A stretch of DNA of 64,000 nt. Origin: Cryptomeria japonica. Lineage: Eukaryota > Streptophyta > Pinopsida > Cupressales > Cupressaceae. The stretch covers positions 153,963,113 to 154,027,112 of the forward strand of contig NC_081405.1 in NCBI RefSeq assembly GCF_030272615.1. Direction: 5' to 3'. The first letter of the stretch is position 1. The number at the start of each line of letters is the position of its first letter. This document shows, piece after piece, positions 12,501 through 23,415 of the stretch. Made by a program: the position numbers and the translations under genes. Under the pieces are notes generated by a model, which ran no database searches, was not told the DNA's origin, and worked only from the letters and a program-made list of their open reading frames with translations.

Positions 12501-15500
12501 ACAGAGGAAAATATAACACATACAAGTCCCCATAAAGAATGCTTAACCTGCAGCAAGTCCTCGAATAGCATTCATGAACTCAAATTTTTCTTTTGTTCCA
12601 ACAGAGACTTTATTCGCTAGGACGGTGGACAAGATTTGAAGTTATCTCCTAGGGTTCTATTCTTGTTGTAGTATGTCCCTCTGAATAAAATAAGAAAGAC
12701 AACGGTAAGAGTGGGCAATCAATTCTCTCCCCTTAGAGTGTGTTTTCAAAAGCTTCAAAGAAATATTTCCACCATTCCCTCTTCCACAAAAATGCAAAGA
12801 CAGAATGACAAACTAAAAATCTATCATGTAAGCTGCTACATAATATTTGGAAAAAAAATGTAAAAAACATATCGTCCCATCTAAACCTTTAACATGATGT
12901 ATGTCTACCCATTCCTTAGAGAAATGGACTTAACAAATTGTTTCATTTAGTTTAGGTAACCACTGTTGGAACTCTCCTTGCATTCCAAACCAAACCGTGA
13001 AAAATTACAGCCCCAAATTGTAATTTTCCATTATTATAGAGTGATGAACTTCTCTAATATGACAATCCTGTGAATCACATTATGAAGAGTCAAGGGCATG
13101 CCTCTCGTAAAGTGAAAGACATCGATGCCCACACAACTGACTACCTGTATATCAATACCCATACCCTCATGCCGGTATAGAAAAGATTCAATTTCAGGGT
13201 TTCTTTTTTCATTCATGTATTCCAAATGGCAAACATGCAAGCTATCATAGCACCAATGACCAACAATGGGCATTTGGCCCTGCTTTTATGGATCTTTTTT
13301 AAACTCTTCTTGGTCTCTATCTGAGCATCTGCAGCCTTGGTAACTGCATCTAATTTCCATGGGTGTATAAATTACATGGATGTTAGGCATGAAAATAATT
13401 CTGGCTTTCAAACTTATCTCTTTCTGTGAATCAGATGGACCTCACCAACTAGGCAACAATCTTCATGAACTACAGACCATTTATTTCTTCCTAAGATTTG
13501 TTACTGCATTAAATACTTCTCAGAACTTTAGTTCCTGATCTGTAATATCCAGTGCATACGAACTTCTACATTCTTAGATTCTGAGCTTTCTCTCTGCTCC
13601 TGCCAATGGTTCAAGACTTTGTTTTGCTTATTATATGTATGTTATGTGGTTTTCTGAACTTAATTCCTGTTTTAAGGCTAACATATGTATATATATGTTT
13701 AAGATTTTTATATGTTTATTGTATATGGGGGTACCCAAACACATAGTTAATTATATGCTGTTATGTGTTTGAACTTAATTTCCGTTTTTAGGCTAAAAGT
13801 TATGAATACATATATATGATTTGTATATGTTTTTATATATGGACGTACCCAAAACATGCATAATCCCCCCCAAAAAATTGCCATACCAGCATACCAAACT
13901 GGAACCAGTAACTGAGACGAAAACCCCATTAGTAGTCATCAAGAAATTTTACTAGTCCTTTAATAACTAGTTTCCAAGGCACACTCAACAGAGCAGGAAG
14001 TAAATTGAAAGGTTTAACATCATAGACTTAAGCACTGCAATCCTTTCAAGTTTCAACACAGAACTCTATTTCAGGCTTGCACTTTGGGTTCTGCCTTGAG
14101 AAGGGGTTATGCCATTAATACTCCCAAGTAGCATAAAGAAGAATTCCCATCCATCCTTGGAATGTGCAAGAATGTATATAATCAATGCACAATTTGACTT
14201 GTACAAATTAATTTTTGCACCTCGCAGATATGAAAATGGTTAGAGCATGGTGCTATGTTTAAGTCTCTTCCAGTCAAGTGCCACTTGAAAGTATAATATT
14301 ATTTAAAACAGCTGAGATTAACCACAAGAATATCAACAATATTTCTAAAAGCGATTACAACTTAGATGGCACTCCACACTTATCAGAGTGTCCAAATTCA
14401 AAGTTTGGTTGTGAAGAATTTCGACAAGCAAGTGTGCACCTGTTGGACAAGGTCGGGCAATCACAGTGACACAAGGATTGCAACTAATCACAGAAGCAAT
14501 CATCCCAACCCTGCCAATGGTAAGATTCAACAGTATCACCTCTACATATTGTACAGAAAAGGTTTGCCTTACCTGATTGCATATTAGATTAAATAATTTT
14601 TAGTGCATCTCATAAGGTATCAAAGGTTGTCTTCTGCCATTTGATACAATAATGGCGATTAAGGCAAACCTTGTTTTATCGCTCCTAGAGTGACAAAATA
14701 ATGAGATGGGGACCCATTCACCATAACTTTGTCATTAGTTCTGCAAAAACTAGAGTAGAGAATTAAACTGTGAATAAAAATCATATCCCAAATGATCATA
14801 GGTGTAATATAAAATCAATCTTTAAACACAGTTAGTTGGCATGAAGAGAGGAATAAATTGTCTCCATGACAACAGTAAAGCTATTATTAACTTTCCAGCC
14901 TGGCACACACAATTTAATTTTTAAGAAGCCTTTCCATCAAGCCTCTTAGAAATTACTTTCACAAAAAATTGTAGCTGATTATATGCAGAGAAGCCACCAA
15001 TTCATTATGTATTCCAGGTTCCCTTCATCAAGCACCCAAGCAACAAAAGTAGATTTGATTGCCAAAAGTACTCTGCCTGTAATCTAAACTTTCCTTATCA
15101 CCTGGGACAAGATACTTGCCAGTAAATCTATTTCAATTTGGCGCTGAAGCCTTTTCGTCATACACATTAATAACAGCTTTGAACTCTCAAGAGTCCTTAT
15201 TACCTGGTCCCTTCCTACGTCATATTTTGTGGAGTCCGGTATTACTCATAATCCTGTCTTATTGAAACTTGGCTTACTTTTAGAAAATGCTTGAAATAAT
15301 GAAACACATTCTCTGCCTTCCTGTCCTATATAAGTTTGCTTCATGCATTGACTTTATCATAATATTCTTCAACTTTAAGCTCATCCAACTACAGATGGAT
15401 AATCCTGATCTTTCTTATATCCAGCATCCACCACCCTGTAAAGGTGACTAATTAAAGATGTTTTGGATCATCAATCGAGCTTTTCCTCCAACAAATATGG

Positions 15501-18500
15501 CAGAGAAATGAACCTGTCTGCAAAGGTTTGGCCTTATTCTTGATAGACTTGAAAATTAAGAACTTTCTTATCTAAAGGGGAACTTGATTCCTGGTGTCAA
15601 ATGTCTCATCCCACCACTGGTGACACAGCATATAATGATCAATTCCTGGTATCAAATGTCTTATCCCACCACTGGTGACACAGCATATAATGATCACTAC
15701 GACAAATTATCAAACCCAAAAGTAACGGTATGTTATTGATTGCAAGAACAAAAACTGTATAAAGGATAAATATCATCCAAAATCACCTATAGGGTCAGTC
15801 CTTTAAGCATGAGTCTTAAACAAATCAACCAAATAAGTCCAACGAGCCTCCTTTAAATTCATCAACCAGTTTGTTGTTTATCTAGGTCTGCTGCATGGGA
15901 CCATTGCTTGTAACTTCCATCAATTTGTCCACATCTTGGCATAAGCAGATCAAATGTTATGTCCATTTTTCTTTGGTGAAGACATTAAATATTTTCAGTT
16001 ATGAACTCTTGGAGGGAGATGACAAAATATAATTGATGAAATTGACCTTTTGAGGAATTGGAGGCTTTGTACGGATATAGGAATAAAGACATGCTCTGGG
16101 TAGTTTGACGTACAGTAAGCAGACAGGGCTGATGCCATGAGTAGAACTGATGCCTCAGTTTAATGTATTGAACACCCATGGTGCTAAGTGCTGTAAAAGG
16201 ACCTCAGAGAGTGTAAAATTGATTGCCTAACATGGATAGAACAGATTCAGAGGAAAGTTTTGTGGAGAATTGTGTCATTTGGGTGAACTAATGGTTGGAT
16301 TCCTCATGTAAATGTCAATCGTTCAGAGGCGAATCAAACCCTCAATCTTAGCTCACCCTGTGCTGAATAGACAACAGTTAAGGTGGATTAATGATGTGAG
16401 TTTCAATAGAAATCTGCAGTGAAAATGAAATGATATACTCGGTTAAAAATTTGTGCAGTACTTATGATTACTTTATACATGATATGATGATGGTTTTATG
16501 CTGTGTTAATTGTGGTGAAAATCAAGTGACGGATTCATAATCCCTTCTTGTATAGACAATCATTTAGTTTAGGATCGTATCTGCTAAATGTTAAGCAGTA
16601 GATGCTTCTGTAAGTGTTATTGGCTTCTTGATTGGTTAATGGAAAAGAGCTAAGGCCTCAATTACAGGTTAACCTCCAAGACCTTGAAATAGCTGGAGAT
16701 GCATTTTCAAGATACCTGGTTAGAACCCATCTAGAAATCACATAATAATTCAGTTGCGTGTGTAATGAAGGGAAACTGAAATCCAGTTTGGCTAATGTAA
16801 GAGCTAGAGGCTTCCAACGTTTTTTCATAAGAACCCTCATCTGGAAAGCCAATTCGAAATCAATGCATACTAAGTGCAACACATTAATATCCATGGAGAA
16901 AGAGTTGCATGTGATCGGAAAACAGTTTATGGTGCATGAATTGTATTAGCTGCTCTACATTTAAGAAACAAACAAAGGGCTTATAAAGTAGTTTTATTGT
17001 CTGCACATGTTACACAAAAAAATATATCCTTCTCTCTGGGGGATGTCATGGAAAAGAAAGATTCTGCTTCCCAATTTTCCTTGTGATCTTCATCCTGTTA
17101 AAACATTGATACTTAAATGTGTACATATACTAGTTTGAAATCAGTGCCATGAATAAAGTATTGTAAATAGTGAAACGATTTTCTTTTCATTTGATTTTAT
17201 TTTTATGCAGGGGGAAACACAGCCCTTTAAACCATACAAGCATCGATACCATGTTCCATATCGTGCTTCAAACAGTACAGCTCCATTTTGGTATTCAATT
17301 AAGCGTGCATCAGCATACATCATTGTTCTCTCCTCATATTCGGCCTATGGTGAGTTTTTCAACATGATCAACTTCTTTGTGTACTGGATATAAAAGTAAA
17401 ATCTTATTCAAGCTTCTAAAATTTAATTGCATCTGTACTAAAGTAAGCTATTCTAAGTAGAAGCAAAAATAAATAATACAGCGAATACAATAGAGTTGCA
17501 GTTCCACATTACGCAGATACAAAAATAGACAACTCACAGACAGAATGACAATTAAGTTCAACAAGAGAAATTATAATCATCCATGCAATGTAGCGAGAAT
17601 GTTGGTCTCATGAAGTCTTTACACACTGTCCCATTTCTCTTATGTGGTCTGAGATAAATCAAATCTTTTACACCTCTTTCACTTGTGATACTCTGCTTCT
17701 TGATTTGGATTATTTGCATTCAATAATGCCTCACTGTATTTGCTAATTACCCATATCTCCTAATGCCAATCCAAATTTTGCATTCTTGACACTAATTCCC
17801 AAGAGTTTGATAAGGTAGATGCTCACCAAACAAGTAACAACATGCATAGGATTCCCTAAATTTTTTCAGTGCCAAAACAATAGTGGTACATATGGATTGT
17901 TAAAATGAGCTTGGCAGAAACTATCACAGTTCACCAAATAAGGTGACCCATTCCTGCTAGAATTTAGAGTTACGCTTCAAATGGGCATACAAATGTAACC
18001 TCAAGACCAGTGAAGTTGATGGCCTTCTCAGAAACCATAAACCTATGCACCTTCAACACAGGTCCCTGCAATACCTTAAGGCAAATTTATTCTGCATTTA
18101 ATCCATGCTATTAATTTTAGTGGTTCTGTTTTGGGAGGCTTCCACAAGCCTAGACCGGTTATGACAGAAGGCTAGGTCTAAGACACCAAAGAGCTCTTTT
18201 GTTTTATCGGCTTCTGCAACCATGCAAATTCTGGGAGTGCTCTCAAAGGCCTTTTTTAGGGTTGTTTTTATATATTAATCATTAAGTATCATGGCAGTAA
18301 AAAGTAATGGCTGTGGGATTCTCCAATAATCTTTCATGGGAAAGGCACGCCACCTATCTCTGATGAATGGAGTTTTATTTTGTATATACTTGTCCTTTCT
18401 TAATATATATAATATTTTTCCTTATGATAACTTCGCAACAAACCAATATTCTCCTTTGATAAGATGCCCAATTCCAACGACTACATGGCTGTCACTAAAC

Positions 18501-21031
18501 TACAGTGGCCAAAAACTATATTCCTGACAATGACCGTAATAATTCAAAGACATCTATAACTATAGTTTTAATTGCACTAGTTAAGTTAATTAGTTACTCC
18601 TGAGAATTAAAGACGTGACTCTGTTAAATTTGATCTGCTCTCCAAGGTATAACAAAATTGTTCAACCAATGTGCAGGAAAGTATACTCCCCAATATAAGT
18701 GGCTTGAGAAGGAATTTTCAAAAGTTGACAGGAAGGAAACTCCATGGTTGATTGTGCTCATGCATACTCCATGGTACAACAGCAACAACTACCACTTCAT
18801 GGAAGGGGAGACTATGAGAGTACAGTATGAATCATGGTTTATAAAATACAAGGTTGACATTGTCTTTGCCGGCCATGTTCATGCTTATGAAAGATCTGTA
18901 AGTTCAAAATATTGTGCATTTTCCAATTGAATTTCATTTTCAAGATTTTTTATGTCCTTTCTATTAACTATAAAGTATACATTCATACTATTTTTTCAAG
19001 CAATCATTTTCTTTACATAAATGGAATGACGTCCCTCAAATCCTAAACTAGGTTATCAAAGGATTAAGAGTAAGATAATAGCAAGTAAAATCTTTTTTGT
19101 AGTCCTGGAATGTAGTGGACCGTGGAAGGAGGCTGCCTGCAGTTTCTAGCAGGTATTCTGAGAAACGTTCAAGCCTTATGCATGAGGAATAGTTAAGTGA
19201 GTGGTCTTTTTAAATTTTCTCAGCATTATCTACTGAGAAAATTTATGATCTTTTTGCAAGAAACTCCCTGTAAATTCCACTTGGGATCAACAAGCAAGAT
19301 GCAATCTCTCACTGCAGTTTCCTCACAAACGCTCCAGCCGAAAATGTTGCCACTCTTTTTCGTCTTTTGGAGAATCTATGTTTACCTGTATTTGCAACTG
19401 GCAGACTTCAAGGGGCCGGCTCTGCAGTGAAATAAAAACGATAGCCTCTCCATTTGTCACTAAGCTGTCATATAGCTACTTGGCTAGAAACACATTTCTA
19501 GGTTTCTTAAAAATTCTCGTCTCAGAAATAAAACTACTGAATTTTGATGACATTTTTAGAAAAAGTTCTTGGAAGTTGTCTGCACTGAAAGTATTTCTAA
19601 TAGGGTAGAGATCCATTTCTAGGTTTCTGAGACATTCTCTTATCTCAGAAATAAGACTCATGAAATTTGCAAACATTTTCAGAAGCTTCCAGCCAGTTTT
19701 CAAGAATTCTTGGAAGTTTTCTTGACTGGAACTGAGCTTTCCAATGCATTCCTTAAATTTTCGATACTGTTCCAACTTCTAAAACTTCCATTTGGTTTGA
19801 AATAGCAATCCCAAGAGTTCCTATTTCCTAGATCATTTTCTTCTTAAGTCTACCCCAAAGTTACAGCATTTTCTAGTATAGATGAGAGATATCAGTCTCA
19901 AGCTATTAAGAATTATTTTACTTAGAAAAGTTATCCTTTTGGTAATACACTTGTTTTACTTTTGTATGTAACTTTTAAAATTACTTTTTTCTCCAATCCA
20001 AACTATTACTTCTTTTTATAAGTGTGTGCTTTGTTCTCCTCCATGAAAAGCAATGAACTAGAACTCAGACGTAGGACCTCCCATTGGCATGCTGGGGCAC
20101 TCTACCTCTAACCTACCGACCCCTCATAGATTCTGTTTTTGCCTTGAGTGTGGATTGACATTCCAGCACAGCTTTCCAAAATACATACACCAGCTTGAAC
20201 TCATTTGGCTTTGCTATAAAACCATGATGAAAAGCATGTATGAGCTAGGACTCAAACCTGCAGCCTTTGATTGGCATGCTGAAGTGCTCTAGGATTGAAC
20301 CTCACATGGTTTCTGTTTTTGCCTTAAGTATGGATTAATCTTAAGGGATACCCCAGCCTTATTCTGATCATTTTCCAAGATTACGAAGATAACAATGTGC
20401 GCGTATTTTTTAATTTAAGATTCTATTACATATTAAATTAAACATTGTGTATTTGATATTCTATCTGATATAAACAAAGTTAATCCACCATTGAAACTCA
20501 TGATCCGTTAATTAGGCCTGTGGATAACTATTGTGTTAATTAGTAGCAAACCAACAAAGCTCTTTGACCTTAAGTAGCAATTCAAACTGTTTGTCACTGC
20601 AGAAACGCATATCAAATGTGGCTTACAACGTAGTGAATGGGAAGTGCACACCAGTGCTTGATCCATCTTCTCCTGTTTACATTACCATTGGTGATGGTGG
20701 AAATCTAGAAGGCCTTGCAGCTAAGTAAGTTGAAATTTGAACATCATTTCTCTCGCTCTTGTTCTTTTTTTGCATTAGGAATCAAATGGGTGCATTTACC
20801 TGAAGCCTGTGAATATCAAATGTTTGGGGCTGCAGTTTTACAGAACCACAACCGCATTATTCAGAATTTAGAGAAGCAAGCTTTGGGCATGCAGTTCTTG
20901 AAATAAAAAACAAGACACATGCTTACTACAATTGGCATCGTAATCAAGATGGAGAAGCTGTAGCTGCTGATTCCCAATGGTTTTATAACAGATATTGGTA
21001 TCCCCAAGAAGAACCTACAATGGAAACATGA
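3592..21031 (+). CDS. Purple acid phosphatase, PAP10/PAP12 (kidney-bean PAP) type, complete, 8 exons
   Basis: Secreted or vacuolar metallophosphatase that releases phosphate from organic esters. Exons: 3592-3771, 5199-5399, 6285-6396, 11250-11473, 17211-17349, 18677-18897, 20603-20724, 20836-21031. All introns are GT-AG and phases match, giving 464 residues, the usual length for this family. Residues 1-26 are a signal peptide. The N-terminal fibronectin-like domain starts near [11 protein letters not shown] (57-67). The catalytic domain holds the metal ligands D166 (GDLG), D193 and Y196 (GDLSYAD), N230 (GNHE), H315 (LMHTPWY), H352 and H354 (GHVHAYE). C374 matches the cysteine that links kidney-bean PAP dimers. 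N-glycosylation sequons lie at N112, N140, N174, N260, N400 and N425. The ATG is the only one ahead of the signal peptide in frame. Introns 3 and 4 are 4.9 and 5.7 kb. Closest in memory to Arabidopsis PAP10/PAP12 rather than PAP26. Confidence 0.95.
4166..4295. repeat. Small foldback element in intron 1
   Basis: About 20-bp inverted ends (ATCTATGYAGGGATCAGAAT) surround a TTAATTAATT-rich centre. An imperfect direct repeat, GTTCAYAAAGAGMCG, lies just outside both ends (about 4149 and 4300). It resembles a MITE, but the outer repeat is longer than a normal target duplication. Confidence 0.5.
7035..7196. repeat. MITE-like hairpin in intron 3
   Basis: Left arm ATATATGCTTGCTGCTG and onward pairs with the right arm ...CAGCAAGCATATAT over about 65 bp with few mismatches, including GGATAAGATTGTGTGTGTG and its complement. 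The loop is about 30 bp and contains GATCACATTAGTGATC. No coding sequence and no certain target duplication. Confidence 0.7.
7744..9525 (+). mobile_element. Decayed hAT-family DNA transposon in intron 3
   Basis: Bounded by an 11-bp inverted repeat, CTATGTTCCAC (7744-7754) and GTGGAACATAG (9515-9525). Inside, the + strand keeps pieces of a plant hAT transposase. [11 protein letters not shown] near 8526 matches the usual A..LNPKW motif. A C-terminal dimerisation stretch runs from about 8800 to 8970, with W.RI..., [14 protein letters not shown] and a following [10 protein letters not shown]-like part. Several in-frame stops and frame changes show it is dead. Flanking 8-bp duplications are not clean, so the exact ends are less sure than the family. 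Confidence 0.6.
8150..8335. repeat. Degenerate short tandem repeat inside the hAT relic
   Basis: Five or six diverged copies of a roughly 30-bp unit around TGTGCAGCAACTGAAGACT and TATTGTGCAACATCTARAG. No coding meaning is apparent. It could be subterminal transposon sequence. Confidence 0.5.
10079..10395. repeat. 162-bp tandem duplication in intron 3
   Basis: Copies start at GATAGTAACCTGATTCC (10079) and GATAGAAACCTGATTTC (10241). Both continue through GATTGACTGCAAGCTT, CCCAACAAG, GAACTGT.TATGAAGAATGAA and a TTTCCATCA end. Divergence suggests an old duplication. Confidence 0.75.
13620..13862. repeat. About 120-bp tandem duplication in intron 4
   Basis: Two diverged copies share TTATGTG, TGAACTTAATT, C.GTTTT.AGGCTAA, ATATATATG, TATATG and a GGGGTACCCAAA / GGACGTACCCAAA end. 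The copies end near 13745 and 13858. Confidence 0.6.
15587..15696. repeat. 55-bp tandem duplication in intron 4
   Basis: Two units (15587-15641 and 15642-15696) contain TCCCACCACTGGTGACACAG and differ at only a few positions. This is a recent slippage or unequal-exchange event. Confidence 0.85.
19493..19690. repeat. Diverged tandem duplication in intron 6
   Basis: CATTTCTAGGTTTCT, TCTCAGAAATAA and ACATTTTYAGAA recur at an offset of about 121 bp. Copies run about 19493-19570 and 19614-19690, and similarity is moderate. Confidence 0.6.
20040..20345 (-). mobile_element. Two tRNA-derived SINE-like copies in intron 6
   Basis: On the minus strand two copies, with heads near 20283-20225 and 20125-20050, look like tRNA genes. 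Each has an A-box-like TAGAGCACT or TAGAGGTAGAGTG, the shared centre CAGCATGCCAAT, and a B-box-like GGTTTGAGTCC or CGTCTGAGTTC. A shared body GCTTTTCAT followed by an AACAAAGC or AGCAAAGC stretch comes after each. The sequence GATTCTGTTTTTGCCTTRAGTRTGGATT also recurs in both. The stems are too decayed for a working tRNA, so a SINE family is the better reading. Confidence 0.5.
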
Positions 21032-21220
21032 AGCTGTAAATTTCATAGCCACGTTAGGTGAAGATAGTGAGGTCATACATTCTAAAGTTGTGGATTTTAG
21101 TTTAGGGCATATCTTCCTTTTGTTGCAAGCCTTAGCGTATTGTCATGATAATTCGTTGAATAATAGGCATGTCAGAGATCCCATCTATGAGGACTGGTGA
21201 TGCATCAGATAGTGCATTCT

Positions 21221-21226
21221 AATAAA
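21221..21226 (+). terminator. Candidate polyadenylation signal of the phosphatase gene
   Basis: AATAAA lies 190 bp after the stop codon, a normal 3' UTR distance. Plant signals are loose, so other A-rich sites nearby could serve. Confidence 0.4.
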
Positions 21227-21468
21227 GGTAAGAACGAGGGCTGCAAATCCAATTGTTGGAACTCTCATAAAGAATTAAGTCGGTCTCTTGTTCATTGGCA
21301 TGCAAATTGTCCTTGCAATGCAGACGTTCAGGTATCTATCTTGGAATTTAGATAAAATGCTGCTTAAACAGAAAAAAATATGTGAATCTCGTATTTTTCA
21401 GAAGTATATCCTCTGTGGTTAAATGTCTAGAAAGTTATTATATTGATTGTTAATTGTTATAAATTATA

Positions 21469-21612
21469 CTGTTCCATATAGCGTAACTGGTTTCAATATG
21501 GCAAGACTATGAAAAAAAACTCATTCCATATAGTGGAACTGGTTTCAATACGACAGAAATGGAAAATATCTCGTTCCATATAGCAGAGAAAACTGTTTCC
21601 AATAATCAAAGC
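21469..21612. repeat. Three tandem units of about 50 bp
   Basis: TTCCATATAGYGGAACTGG-like units start near 21471, 21522 and 21572, each followed by TTTCAATA or TTTCCAATA. Units are diverged. They lie about 440 bp past the phosphatase stop. Confidence 0.65.
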
Positions 21613-22140
21613 TTAAAGAAGCAATAGCTGCATCATTCTGGATTTTTTTTTTAAAACTACTGAGGCAGTACCATTCAAGCATAATAAACACAATTAACAA
21701 TGAGCAACAGGAAGACGATGTGAGAATAGCTCAGTCCGAGTTAACAATGTATTAATCACCAAACCATTTGCTCACTACCCAGGACATATTAATAACTTGT
21801 ATAAACACAAAAGTACATATAAAAAATAATTGCATAAAAATGAAAATAAATGAGGCTACAAAGTATTGCAAATAAAGTACAATTCAGAATGTATGGCCCA
21901 GATTCAAATCCCGCCGCAATAAGGTACGATGAAGTCCACAGCTGCATGCTACTCCTAATAAGGCCCCTGGTCTAAAAGGAGAATAACAGAAAAAGGTTGC
22001 AATTGTGATAATGACTAATGAGCAATTTTGCATAAGAATAAGCCATCAAAAAACCACATTACTTCGTTTGCGAATCCCAAATGATGCTATAATAATCGTA
22101 TTGGACCGTACATGCATTAGATGGCACGGATGTTAAAGCA

Positions 22141-22224
22141 TGGGCAACTCAGTCCCTTAGATGTTCTTTGATGCGATCATTTTCGCATTCATCGAGAAGA
22201 TTATTTGGTCATCATCGCTGCCCA
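22141..22224 (-). ncRNA. Box C/D snoRNA guiding 18S rRNA 2'-O-methylation (copy 1)
   Basis: Minus-strand RNA of 84 nt. The terminal stem is TGGGCAGC with GTTGCCCA (8 bp). Box C ATGATGA lies at 22215-22209 and box D CTGA at 22152-22149. The 14 nt AGAACATCTAAGGG, one base before box D, are perfectly complementary to CCCTTAGATGTTCT of plant 18S rRNA. By the five-nucleotide rule the methylated base would be the first U of CCCUUAG. This is the region of human 18S Um1442 (SNORD61), as far as I recall. A weak C'-like GATGAATG is present, but no clear D' box. AAACCCTAA motifs upstream fit a plant snoRNA promoter. Confidence 0.75.
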
Positions 22225-22231
22225 TCCATAG

Positions 22232-22308
22232 AAACCCTAAAACACTTAAGCTTCCAATATCAAAACAGGTTTACAAACAATTTCACCCTGGGGACATATA
22301 AACCCTAA
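22232..22308 (-). promoter_or_regulatory. Telo-box motifs upstream of the snoRNA
   Basis: AAACCCTAA occurs at 22232-22240 and 22300-22308, that is 8 and 76 nt upstream of the snoRNA 5' end on the minus strand. Telo boxes are common in promoters of plant snoRNA and ribosomal-protein genes. An ACATATAA stretch beside the second may act as a TATA element. Confidence 0.45.
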
Positions 22309-22629
22309 AAGATTTCTCCTTCCACGAATGAAGAGAAAACAAACCAAATTGAATAGCAGTTGGGAAGATACAAGTAGTCAATAATTCATAAGTGCAGAGC
22401 AGATAAAATTTGCAGAAAATGCTGCACATTTCCTGGCGTCTCATTTTTTTAACCTGAACTTTTACCGACATTCTACAAGAGGAATTGGAAAAATGGGTTT
22501 CGAAAGAAGAAAATTTATTTATCAATGACACATCAAATTCCCAAAAAGGTATATTAGGGCGAATCCCAAATGATGCTATAATAATCGTATTGGACCGTAC
22601 ATGCATTAGATGGCACGGATGTTAACGCA

Positions 22630-22713
22630 TGGGCAACCCAGTCCCTTGGATGTTCTTTGATGCGATCATTTTCGCATTCATCGAGAAGATTATTTGGTCA
22701 TCATCGCTGCCCA
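22630..22713 (-). pseudogene. Decayed second copy of the box C/D snoRNA
   Basis: Same 84-nt layout as the copy at 22141-22224, with intact stem and box C, but box D reads CTGG instead of CTGA. The guide reads AGAACATCCAAGGG, which puts one mismatch in the 18S duplex. Loss of the box D adenine normally abolishes snoRNP assembly, so this copy is probably silent. If it is expressed, it would have lost much of its guide function. Confidence 0.6.
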
Positions 22714-23158
22714 TCCATAGAAACCCTAAAACACTTTGCTTCCAATATCAAAACAGGTTTACAAACATCGCCCTGGGGACATATAAACCCTAAAAGATTT
22801 CTCCTTCCACGAATGAAGAGAAAACAAAACAAATTGAATAGCAGTTGGGAAGATACGAGTAGTCAATAATTCATAAGTGCAGAGCAAAAAAAATTTGCAG
22901 AAAATGCTGCACATTTCCTGGCGTCTCATTTTCTTAACCTGAACTTTTACCGACATTCTACAAGAGAAATTGGGAAAATAGGTCTCGAAGGAAGAAAATT
23001 TATTTATCAATGACATATCAACTTCCAAAAAAGGTACATTAGTGCCAACATTTCATGGAGATAAAACTTGAGAACCAATTTTATCAACTTCTTTATGAGA
23101 GAGAATGTTGGAGGAGGTCAAAAGAGGTTTGGGAAGAGAGAGTTTGCACTTATTAAAT

Positions 23159-23415
23159 ATCAATTGTTTGCATAGAAATGACTTGAATCAAATGTTAAAG
23201 CAACTTCTAGTCCTGCTCTCGAAGAGATTTCAGCTTTAGGCTGGTAGATAAAAAATCTTCTATAAAAAATAATTCTCTTTTTAATTTTAAAAAAGAGAAT
23301 TATTTTTTATAGAAGATTTTAAATCTACCTGCGTCAAGCTGAAATCTCTTCAAGAGTCAAGGACTAGAAGTTGCTTTAACATTTAGTTCAAGTCATTTCT
23401 ATGCAAACAATTGAT
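23159..23415. repeat. Long near-perfect hairpin, arms about 120 bp
   Basis: ATCAATTGTTTGCATAGAAA at the left end is mirrored by the complement ending CAATTGAT at 23415. The arms pair almost throughout, including ACTTCTAGTCC, GAAGAGATTTCAGC and TCTTCTATAAAAAATAATTC. The loop is only about 15 nt. No protein is encoded. It could be a MITE or a young small-RNA hairpin locus. Confidence 0.85.

Larger units (their letters stand above)
11474..17210 (+). other. Intron 4 of the phosphatase gene, 5.7 kb, non-coding
   Basis: Apart from two local duplications listed separately, I see no transposon protein, LTR or RNA gene here. Base composition is AT-rich with scattered short open frames that carry no domain. 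Long introns like this are typical of gymnosperm genes. Confidence 0.7.
22071..23045. repeat. 489-bp tandem duplication carrying a snoRNA sequence
   Basis: Unit 1 runs 22071-22559 and unit 2 runs 22560 to about 23045. Both begin CGAATCCCAAATGATG and are about 95% alike by eye. Each contains a box C/D RNA sequence with telo-box motifs beside it. The matching minus-strand open frames (107 and 89 codons) are products of the duplication and do not resemble a known protein. Confidence 0.9.

Noticed and set aside
18658-18930. A short gene starting with the ATG at 18658
   Set aside because: It is phosphatase exon 6 read through its splice sites. The ATG lies before the CAG acceptor at 18676.
20040-20345. 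Functional tRNA genes on the minus strand
   Set aside because: A- and B-box-like motifs are present, but acceptor and other stems do not pair well and the copies share a non-tRNA body.
22232-22308. Telomere-like AAACCCTAA as an interstitial telomere
   Set aside because: Only isolated single units occur, placed beside a snoRNA sequence, so promoter telo boxes fit better.
22283-23028. Two similar minus-strand proteins of 107 and 89 codons
   Set aside because: They are alike only because of the 489-bp duplication. They match no family and the first runs toward the snoRNA sequence.
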